A DNA stretch of 6,676 nt from Methanosarcinaceae archaeon (GTDB lineage: Archaea; Halobacteriota; Methanosarcinia; Methanosarcinales; Methanosarcinaceae), in contig JAFGOO010000107.1 of the NCBI GenBank assembly GCA_016926455.1, positions 1-6,676 of the forward strand, read 5' to 3'. The position numbers were made by a program, and so were the translations under genes. Positions within the stretch are counted from its first letter, which is position 1, and every line of letters starts with the position of its first letter. The notes beneath the pieces are model-generated. The model had not been told where the DNA came from and did no database searches. It saw only the letters and a list, made by a program, of their open reading frames with translations. Shown in pieces: positions 1 through 5,370 of this stretch.

Positions 1-40
1 ATTTGTAGGCTTTAAGCATTAGTAGACATTATGTTTTAAC

Positions 41-55
41 AATATATATACATAT
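41..55 (-). promoter_or_regulatory. TATA-like stretch near left edge
   Basis: The alternating AT run reads ATATGTATATATATT on the minus strand and matches the AT-rich core of archaeal TATA boxes. A start site about 25 nt downstream would fall near position 15-20, so it could serve a leftward gene lying outside the window. No BRE is clear, and such sequence is common in AT-rich spacers. Positions 1-85 otherwise hold no coding or structural signal that I can see. Confidence 0.2.
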
Positions 56-110
56 TTTTTGTATAAAATAGAGAACATACTAATGTTTTGTTGGGATATT
101 ACTCCTCTCA

Positions 111-132
111 TCCCCCATCTTACGAAAGGGGA
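111..132 (-). other. GC-rich hairpin with GUAA tetraloop (IS right-end-like)
   Basis: On the minus strand, TCCCCT (132-127) pairs with GGGGGA (116-111). A single U-U mismatch follows, then two more pairs, closed by the tetraloop GUAA (123-120), a member of the stable GNRA class. The plus-strand version has no such loop, so the minus strand is the likely functional RNA or single-stranded DNA strand. An alternative pairing, ATCCC (110-114) with GGGAT (93-97) read on the plus strand, competes with it. Such hairpins end TnpB-associated elements, where they are read as the transposition end and as part of the guide RNA scaffold. This copy could equally be a structured end of the operon transcript. 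Confidence 0.5.
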
Positions 133-195
133 CTTCTCGGCTTACAATTTAAAATGCCCATTTAGACATCTGAGATAGCAAGTGTTCTATTTCCT

Positions 196-216
196 ATTTT
201 TTTACAAATAAAAAAT
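196..216. terminator. Possible bidirectional T-run terminator
   Basis: Seven T on the plus strand (197-203) lie 6 nt from six A (210-215), which are six T on the minus strand. Together they form an AT-only inverted repeat, ATTTTTTTA/TAAAAAAT, around CAAA. Archaeal RNA polymerase terminates at T-rich non-template stretches, often without a stable hairpin, so the minus-strand T6 about 150 nt after the cmk stop is a plausible end for the operon transcript. The pairing alone would be weak, and the call rests on the T-runs. Confidence 0.35.
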
Positions 217-362
217 GTGTTTTGACTCATTGAAAACTGCATGCCGTGATTTCACAAGTCATATGAACCTATCTTGGGTTGCAAACAGTATTGAAGTCCT
301 GCGACTACCCCGATGCCAAAATAAATTATAACAGTGTAACTTCCGAGAGAATATACTCGCCT

Positions 363-899
363 TTAATGGCATCCAAATCCATCAAGAACGTCAATTGAAG
401 TTGCAATTATTTTAGAAATTTCGTACTGGTCCCATCTATTAGAATCAATTATAATATCGTATATCGACAAATCACTGATATCAATTCCATAGATACCCTT
501 ATACCGGATGGATTCTGAAGCCTCACGCTTTATAGTACCATCAAGCATCACATCAAAAGGAGCATTTTCCCTGTCTGCTATTCTTTTAACACGCACATTA
601 AAAGGAGCTTTAATCCAGACCTTAAGTCCTTCATCTACCATATGACCTGTGAGCCTGCCTTCGAGGATGAGATTATCACTAATGTTTGCAATCTCCTTTT
701 GCCGTTTATCGATATCAAGGTCAATTGAAGGGTCAGATTCTGCCAGTGCCCCGAACTCAGCAAGTGTCAGAGCGCGTTCTTCTGCAAGTCTTCTGAAAAC
801 CTCACCTGCAGAGACCATACCAACGCTATAATGTTCTGCAAGCAGTTTAGCTACCGTTGTTGTCCCACTACCGGGCAATCCGCTAATTGTCAACAACAT
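363..899 (-). CDS. cmk: Cytidylate (CMP) kinase, archaeal type
   Basis: This cytoplasmic enzyme of 178 residues, the usual size of the short archaeal CMP kinase family, transfers phosphate from ATP to CMP or dCMP in pyrimidine salvage and recycling of RNA-derived nucleotides. The P-loop is at about residues 6-15 (SGLPGSGTTT). It has Thr where most P-loop kinases carry Lys, a pattern I recall for this archaeal family. Residues 76-85 (NLILEGRLTG) follow the family's central segment. The C-terminal part (about 125-150) contains REASESIRY and YGIDISDLSIYDIIID, which are typical of archaeal CMP kinase. The ATG (899-897) directly abuts the TAG stop of the DUF106 gene with no base between, and GGTGG (911-907) gives a 7-nt spacing, so translational coupling is likely. 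It is the last gene of the operon seen here, and the stop is TAA at 365-363. Confidence 0.93.
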   Translation of the reverse strand: MLLTISGLPGSGTTTVAKLLAEHYSVGMVSAGEVFRRLAEERALTLAEFGALAESDPSIDLDIDKRQKEIANISDNLILEGRLTGHMVDEGLKVWIKAPFNVRVKRIADRENAPFDVMLDGTIKREASESIRYKGIYGIDISDLSIYDIIIDSNRWDQYEISKIIATSIDVLDGFGCH

Positions 900-1529
900 C
901 TATACGCCACCAATATCCAGTGCTTTTCGGATTAACTGGCTGATAGCAAGTGAAGTGATAAAATACCAGAATATCCAATACTGGAATGGTCCCATCACCG
1001 ACCCCGTCAGCAACTGCTCGCCCCAGAAAGGAAAAACAAGTGTCAAAGGATCATGAACCGTTAGATCGGCGATATAATTGTATGCCCACATAAACAAGGG
1101 CAGAGAAATAATACTGATGTAAGCCATTGGTTTGAACTGCTGCTTGGTCATCTCCATCTGGTCCCCCATCATTTCTGTACGCTGCTCTTCCAGTTTTTTG
1201 AGCAAATAGGTGTTTTGGGAAAGCTGTGCCTCCCTGAACTCCTTCTGGAAAGACTTCATGCGTTCCTGCGTATCACGCATCAAATTCCAATCAATCGTAT
1301 ATTTCTGAATCAGCGATGAGTAAATTGCCGTGATAGCTGCCATTATGAAAAGCACGATATGAAAATTTTGATGACCTACAATAGTAATTACAGGATCCAT
1401 AAAAATACCGATCGACTTGCCAACCGCAGTTCTAAACTCCTGCCCCAGTACTATTATACCGAGCATGAGCGAAAGACCAAGTGCAAGCAAGAACTGATCG
1501 ATTGTTTTTTTAATATTCGATGCTGTCAA
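900..1529 (-). CDS. DUF106 membrane protein, YidC/Oxa1/EMC3 superfamily, TTG start
   Basis: This is an archaeal DUF106 protein, a relative of bacterial YidC and eukaryotic EMC3/TMCO1 that helps insert proteins into the cell membrane. From the proposed start it has 209 residues. In order: a hydrophobic segment at about 13-30; a second at about 57-74; a charged, coiled-coil-prone cytoplasmic region at about 80-125, rich in Glu, Lys and Gln with several Met; a third membrane segment at about 136-153; and a fourth at about 181-199. This arrangement, with the coiled coil between membrane segments, is the family's hallmark. No ATG exists near the 5' end. TTG at 1529-1527 is chosen because GGTGAGG (1542-1536) lies 6 nt before it. 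Starting at TTG 1544 or GTG 1541 would put the ribosome site inside the gene. The position between adk and cmk and near secY is conserved in Euryarchaea. Confidence 0.88.
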   Translation of the reverse strand: MTASNIKKTIDQFLLALGLSLMLGIIVLGQEFRTAVGKSIGIFMDPVITIVGHQNFHIVLFIMAAITAIYSSLIQKYTIDWNLMRDTQERMKSFQKEFREAQLSQNTYLLKKLEEQRTEMMGDQMEMTKQQFKPMAYISIISLPLFMWAYNYIADLTVHDPLTLVFPFWGEQLLTGSVMGPFQYWIFWYFITSLAISQLIRKALDIGGV

Positions 1530-1535
1530 AGCAAT

Positions 1536-1542
1536 CCTCACC
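1536..1542 (-). promoter_or_regulatory. Ribosome binding site setting the DUF106 TTG start
   Basis: GGTGAGG on the minus strand is followed by ATTGCT and then TTG. The 6-nt spacing matches that of the other genes in this operon (4-8 nt). No comparable site precedes the upstream TTG (1544) or GTG (1541), where the leader reads TTGTTAA. Confidence 0.65.
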
Positions 1543-1570
1543 AATTAACAATTTTTTCTATGTTTCTAAG

Positions 1571-2212
1571 TTATTTGTCCAGCATATCACAGATGTCTGC
1601 AAAGACTTCGTCAATATCACCGGTGCCATCTACGGTTACCAGAATACCCATCCGGTTATAATAATCAATCAAAGGCTGTGTTTGCTCTTGATACACTTTA
1701 AGCCTCTGTCGTATGGCATCATCCTTGTCATCATCGCGCTGATATAGTGTTCCACCGCAGGTATCGCATATCCCATCCATTTCAGGTGGATTGAACTTTA
1801 TATGGTAACTTGCACCACAGCTGCACATACGCCGTCCACCAAGACGTATTACAAGTTCATTATCCGGGACATCTATATTCAAAACTACCTCTAGGGGCTT
1901 ACTAATTTCATCAAGTATACCTGACAATGCATCTGCCTGCGGAATTGTTCTTGGATACCCGTCCAGTAAAAATCCGACCTGACAATCTGGTTCTGCAAGT
2001 CTGTTTTTGATAATACCAATCAACACCTCATCGGGAACCAATTCACCTTTATCCATGTATTCCTTTGCAGCAAGCCCAAGCTCGGTGCCCTCGCGGAGAT
2101 TTGCACGCAGTATATCCCCGGTTGAGATATGTGGAATCTTGTAATGCCCGGCTAACTTCTTTGCCTGGGTACCTTTTCCTGCACCCGGTGGACCAAATAA
2201 TACAATGTTCAT
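1571..2212 (-). CDS. adk: Adenylate kinase, bacterial-type with zinc LID domain
   Basis: This cytoplasmic enzyme interconverts ATP plus AMP and two ADP, and balances adenylate charge. The 213-residue protein matches the long bacterial-type adenylate kinase, not the short archaeal AdkA family. The P-loop is at 7-15 (GPPGAGKGT), the AMP-binding segment at about 30-60 (STGDILRA) and DGYPRT at 84-89. The LID at about 126-163 has Cys130, Cys132, Cys149 and Cys152 for a zinc knuckle, followed by QRDDD. The first pair is CxC, one residue shorter than the CxxC of bacterial zinc adenylate kinases. The ATG at 2212 is chosen because the protein begins MNIVLFGPPG and GGAG (2224-2221) lies 8 nt upstream. 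The longer reading from 2248 would overlap secY. The secY stop is 25 nt upstream. Confidence 0.95.
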   Translation of the reverse strand: MNIVLFGPPGAGKGTQAKKLAGHYKIPHISTGDILRANLREGTELGLAAKEYMDKGELVPDEVLIGIIKNRLAEPDCQVGFLLDGYPRTIPQADALSGILDEISKPLEVVLNIDVPDNELVIRLGGRRMCSCGASYHIKFNPPEMDGICDTCGGTLYQRDDDKDDAIRQRLKVYQEQTQPLIDYYNRMGILVTVDGTGDIDEVFADICDMLDK

Positions 2213-2237
2213 CAATATATCTCCGTTTTCAATTAAT

Positions 2238-3713
2238 TTATCTACCAAAGAAAGACCTGACCATGGGATGCATCTCCATCATCTGTTCTGATGCGATGTC
2301 CTCATAAAGACGGTACACAATACTCACAGTAAGTAGCAGTCCTGTACCTCCTGCTCCGCCAATGGTACCAAGAAGACTTGCCACAAGGGTCAACAATCCT
2401 ATGAACGCACCACCAATGACAGTGACCTTAGGAATGTACCTGACCATGACCTTCTCAATGCTACCTATGTTTCGCCTGAAGCCCGGAATTTGCATGCCTG
2501 AATTGAATATTTTCTGTGCAGTTGGCTTGGCACCCATTCCAGTCGTCTCGATCCAAAACAGGGCAAAAATAATCCCACCAACTATCAACATGAAAGCATC
2601 CACAAAAACATGCAATGCGATTTGCCAATTTGCAGGGGCAACAGCACCATAACTCGTAAATGATTCCCTGACAAGTGATGGTATCCAGTTATAGGGGCTG
2701 TTGATGGGAGCTAAATAATACATAATCCCGTTTATAGGATTGGAGCCGCTGTACTCACCAAAAATAGTGATACCACGACCAGCCATAAGCATACCTATCA
2801 TCTGGATGTTTGCCTGCAGAGCTCTTACAAGAATCATTGGAAGAACGGAAGCATAAATAAGTTTTACAGGGAACCGCCCTCTTGCACCCCTGACCGAACT
2901 GTGGGCCAGTGGTATCTCAATACGGGTACTTTCCACAAAGACAACAAGGAGAAAGATCGTAACCGTGCTCACAAGTGCAAGGATCCCACCATTGATAAGC
3001 AAGAACATCACTCCATCACCTGATAAGAGGTAATCAGCGCCCACATTTTGAGCTATGTATATCCATTTGGGAATGAGTCCTATGGGCAGTCCTGATGTAT
3101 CCGGTTTCCAGTTAAACACACCAGTAACTATTTGCTGGGAAACACCTGCCACAATGAACAATCCAACACCAGAACCAATACCCCATTTGGAAACAACCTC
3201 ATCCATGAAAAGTATCATAATCCCACCGATACATATCTGCAGGAATATCAGAAATGTTATGGCACCCAATCCAACACCAAGCGATGCTGCCAGACCTGCA
3301 TCTGGCTGGATATAGCCACCCATAATCTGCGGCAATGCCTCAAGTACTATCATAATAAAAACCAGAAACTTCTGAGCACCCTGGAAAAATGCCTGATCAG
3401 AAGGGTCAGACAAATTTAGCTTGATCACATCTGCCCCAACAAGCAACTGCAAAACAATAGATGCTGTAACGATCGGCCCAATACCGAGCAGCATCAAAGA
3501 TCCTGACGCTCCTGCAAAGAATGCCCTGTATGATTCAAACAGGTCTATTGAGTCTTTGGACAGACCGAATAACGGCACATTTGCAAGTGCAAAGTAGAGT
3601 ATCAGTATTCCGAGTGTCCACCACAATTTATTTTTAAAATGTACATGCCCTTCTGGACTTGCAACTGCAGGTAAACGACGAAAAATCGGTTCCAAAGCTT
3701 CCTTGAGACTCAT
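2238..3713 (-). CDS. secY: Preprotein translocase subunit SecY
   Basis: SecY forms the protein-conducting channel of the cell membrane with SecE and Sec-beta. The protein has 491 residues and ten predicted membrane segments: about 31-49, 76-93, 115-135, 148-170, 178-199, 238-262, 285-308, 367-389, 430-448 and 452-468. A plug-like stretch precedes the second (about 60-74). Conserved cytoplasmic loops that meet the ribosome are visible: the sixth/seventh loop with RGARGRFPVKLIYAS (about 275-289) and the eighth/ninth loop with NSGMQIPGFRR (404-414). The external loop between segments 7 and 8 is long (about 309-366), making the protein longer than minimal SecY. The ATG at 3713 is preferred over TTG 3716 because AGGTG (3724-3720) sits 6 nt before it. 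It follows the largest gap of the operon, 115 nt after rpl15, and may have some expression of its own. Confidence 0.97.
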   Translation of the reverse strand: MSLKEALEPIFRRLPAVASPEGHVHFKNKLWWTLGILILYFALANVPLFGLSKDSIDLFESYRAFFAGASGSLMLLGIGPIVTASIVLQLLVGADVIKLNLSDPSDQAFFQGAQKFLVFIMIVLEALPQIMGGYIQPDAGLAASLGVGLGAITFLIFLQICIGGIMILFMDEVVSKWGIGSGVGLFIVAGVSQQIVTGVFNWKPDTSGLPIGLIPKWIYIAQNVGADYLLSGDGVMFLLINGGILALVSTVTIFLLVVFVESTRIEIPLAHSSVRGARGRFPVKLIYASVLPMILVRALQANIQMIGMLMAGRGITIFGEYSGSNPINGIMYYLAPINSPYNWIPSLVRESFTSYGAVAPANWQIALHVFVDAFMLIVGGIIFALFWIETTGMGAKPTAQKIFNSGMQIPGFRRNIGSIEKVMVRYIPKVTVIGGAFIGLLTLVASLLGTIGGAGGTGLLLTVSIVYRLYEDIASEQMMEMHPMVRSFFGR

Positions 3714-3828
3714 CAATCACACCTTTTTCATGGAAAATATCAATAAACAAATTATCCCGATAAACTTACTTTTTAAACTACGATATCTTGACACTACATA
3801 AAAGTAATGCTATGTTCTGAAATTACTC
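3714..3828 (-). promoter_or_regulatory. rpl15-secY spacer with hairpin, T-run and TATA-like motifs
   Basis: This is the longest spacer between genes in the operon. Directly after the rpl15 stop, AGTAAT (3827-3822) can pair with ATTACT (3808-3803) around a 13-nt loop, followed by a run of four T (3803-3800), a weak terminator- or attenuator-like arrangement. Downstream, TTTAAAAAG (3777-3769) resembles a TATA box. A start about 25 nt later would fall near 3748, leaving a leader of about 35 nt before the secY ATG. No clear BRE is visible. The function as an internal promoter or attenuator is inference. Confidence 0.35.
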
Positions 3829-4257
3829 TTATATCTTGATACAGGTCCCACCGGCACTTTCGATCTTGACCTGAGCAATGGCCGAGAATTCGGCTGCTTT
3901 AACCACCAGATTCTTTTTGACCTGTCCGGTTCCTAGTACCTTCTCAATTCCAAGGTCAGTAAGATCCAGATGATAGGTACCATTCTCTAACTGTGCAAAA
4001 TCATCCTCTACAAGCTGGTCTGCAAGTTCATCGAGTTCACCGACATTTACCACTGTAACGTCACTAATCATTTTCAGAGGACGTTTAAATCCATGTTTTC
4101 CCTGCGCATATCCAAGCTGCAGTGCCCTAACAAAATGGTGTTTACATCCACCACATTTACCTCGTCCTCCACGGTTACCAGCGCCGCGCCGGTTCTTATG
4201 GGTACCGCCACCGCAGGTTCGTGACCCTCTGAACTTTTTTGTGTTGGTCTTGCTCAT
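3829..4257 (-). CDS. rpl15: Large-subunit ribosomal protein L15 (uL15)
   Basis: The protein has 142 residues, the usual size for archaeal L15, a 50S protein that binds 23S rRNA at the centre of the subunit. The basic, glycine-rich N-terminus (about 8-41) reads FRGSRTCGGG and KNRRGAGNRGGRGK, the extended RNA-threading tail of the family. The globular C-terminal half ends with the typical KKNLVVKAAEFS and AGG motifs. The cysteines at 15, 35 and 38 followed by two histidines (40-41) form a small cluster that could bind metal, but this is only a possibility. The ATG lies 6 nt after the rpl30 stop, with GAGGT (4270-4266) 8 nt upstream. The TAA stop is followed by the long spacer before secY. Confidence 0.96.
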   Translation of the reverse strand: MSKTNTKKFRGSRTCGGGTHKNRRGAGNRGGRGKCGGCKHHFVRALQLGYAQGKHGFKRPLKMISDVTVVNVGELDELADQLVEDDFAQLENGTYHLDLTDLGIEKVLGTGQVKKNLVVKAAEFSAIAQVKIESAGGTCIKI

Positions 4258-4263
4258 GTTAAC

Positions 4264-4725
4264 CTACCTCATTTTGTTCAACAGTGTCACTATCTGTTCT
4301 TTATGGTTTCCTAACACACCACGCTGCTGAACTGTTTTCTTGATACCCGCGTGTCCTTTACGGGGGGGGTGAAGTCTTAAGACGGGCTTCATTTTAGGAA
4401 CGTCTTTAAGTGTGGCTTTACCATCAATTACTGCTTCTGCAAAGGATTCGATTGAATCAAAAGGTGTATTTTCAGCAATGTACTCATTAGTAAGACGTGC
4501 ACCACCTTCCAGCCTTCCACGATTCTTAAGCATCTGTGAAAGGGTCTCCGAATCAATGGTACCATATGCTACATAATCCTTAACTTTCTGTATCATACCG
4601 GTGTTATTCGGATTTTCTTCTAAAATCACACAATGATTGACCTTGTGTAAACGGAGCATCTTTAGAGTATCCTCTATAGAACCCCTCACATTCACTTCAC
4701 CACGCATCCTAACTACTGCGTACAT
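4264..4725 (-). CDS. rpl30: Large-subunit ribosomal protein L30 (uL30), long archaeal form
   Basis: This is 50S protein L30, 153 residues. It is the long archaeal/eukaryotic-type form (eukaryotic relative eL7/uL30), more than twice the bacterial length. The conserved L30 core is at about 1-57 (MYAVVRMRGEVNV, then LRLHKVNHCVIL). The C-terminal extension includes the family motif RLHPPRKGH (117-125). That motif is encoded by a run of eight C on the coding strand (4369-4362), with the frame intact. The start is ATG 4725 and not the upstream ATG at 4746: GGAGGT (4736-4731) precedes it by 5 nt, and the family begins at MYAVVRMRG. The gap to the rps5 stop is one base, so translation is probably coupled. 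Confidence 0.96.
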   Translation of the reverse strand: MYAVVRMRGEVNVRGSIEDTLKMLRLHKVNHCVILEENPNNTGMIQKVKDYVAYGTIDSETLSQMLKNRGRLEGGARLTNEYIAENTPFDSIESFAEAVIDGKATLKDVPKMKPVLRLHPPRKGHAGIKKTVQQRGVLGNHKEQIVTLLNKMR

Positions 4726-4726
4726 C

Positions 4727-5362
4727 TCAGACCTCCGCCTTTTCATAATTTATAGGAAGCCTGACAGTATTGGTATTCATCAATGCGTTGTAGGTCGCTT
4801 TTGCGAAATTGAGGGTCGTTCGTGTTGTACCCTCTGTCCTAGTCCATACATCCTTGATACCTGCCTTTTCAAGCACCTTCCGAGCAGTGCCGCCAGCCGC
4901 GAGTCCAAGACCACGTGGTGCTGGTTTCAGTTCAACGGTCACACTACCAGCTTTTCCGCGCACCTCGTGAGGTACGGTGTGTTCAAGTCCACAGGCACAT
5001 TCCCATGAACCACAACCACGTTTGATAGGAGTAATATTGATCTTTGCATTATCGATTGCTTTCCTGATAGCTGGACCAACCTGTACATCCTTGGCTTGAC
5101 CAAGTCCCACGTAACCGTCTCCATTTCCAACGATGACAGTAGCCCTGAATTTCACACGTCTACCTGAATCGGTCATCCTCTGGACCATATTAATATCGAG
5201 AACCTCGTCCTCCAATTCAGGAAGCAGTATATCCACGATATTCGATTCCCTTATCGGCAAACCTGACTCAATAGCCTCGTCCATGGAAGTGATCTGCCCC
5301 TCAGCAACGAGTTTTCCAAGTCTTGTCTGGGGAATCCATTCCTCATCATATCCATATGCCAT
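4727..5362 (-). CDS. rps5: Small-subunit ribosomal protein S5 (uS5)
   Basis: This 30S protein sits near the mRNA entry and decoding region and helps translational accuracy. It has 211 residues, typical for Archaea. The N-terminal part (1-50) precedes the S5 double-stranded-RNA-binding-like domain at about 60-120 (GRRVKFRATVIVGNGDGYVGLG, in two parts). The C-terminal domain spans about 125-195 (HTVPHEVRGKAGSVTVEL, PAPRGLGL, NFAKATYNAL). A CGSWECACG segment carries Cys117, Cys122 and Cys124 with His128 nearby, a cluster I recall in archaeal S5. The ATG is 8 nt after the rpl18 stop, with AGGTGA (5372-5367) 4 nt upstream and overlapping that stop. The TGA stop is one base from the rpl30 start. 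Confidence 0.97.
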   Translation of the reverse strand: MAYGYDEEWIPQTRLGKLVAEGQITSMDEAIESGLPIRESNIVDILLPELEDEVLDINMVQRMTDSGRRVKFRATVIVGNGDGYVGLGQAKDVQVGPAIRKAIDNAKINITPIKRGCGSWECACGLEHTVPHEVRGKAGSVTVELKPAPRGLGLAAGGTARKVLEKAGIKDVWTRTEGTTRTTLNFAKATYNALMNTNTVRLPINYEKAEV

Positions 5363-5370
5363 ATTATCAC

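Larger units (their letters stand above)
86..312 (-). mobile_element. Probable decayed IS200/IS605 (TnpB/IS1341-type) relic
   Basis: No intact gene lies in this stretch. On the minus strand, the part at about 143-92 resembles the right end of IS200/IS605-family elements carrying tnpB: a GAGAAGTCCCC-type arm, a GC-rich hairpin, then GGGGGATGAGAGGAGTA. Further upstream on the same strand, positions 298-278 read Asp-Phe-Asn-Thr-Val-Cys-Asn. This recalls the third RuvC motif of TnpB (Asp-Arg-Asp-x-Asn-Ala), but it is out of frame with the preceding Gly-Val-Val-Ala-like codons and flanked by stops. If the reading is right, this is a dead, internally deleted copy that landed just after cmk. The boundaries are approximate: I could not identify a left end or a target site. 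The hairpin resemblance is the stronger part and the tnpB tail is weak. It could instead be an unrelated structured 3' untranslated region. Confidence 0.42.

Noticed and set aside
266..280. Small hairpin AACCTA-TCT-TGGGTT
   Set aside because: Six pairs (one G-T) around a three-base loop, with no T-run and no known element; not distinguishable from chance in AT-rich sequence.
344..359. CGAG/CTCG repeat just after the cmk stop as a terminator
   Set aside because: Only four pairs and no following T-run on the minus strand.
1..362. A tRNA, C/D-box or H/ACA RNA gene in the spacer
   Set aside because: I found no T-arm or acceptor pairing, no RUGAUGA/CUGA box pair in order, and no convincing paired hairpins with ACA; only the one strong hairpin at 111-132 stands out.
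4362..4369. Programmed frameshift at the C8 run in rpl30
   Set aside because: The zero frame is open and encodes the complete L30 on both sides of the run; no alternative product is evident.
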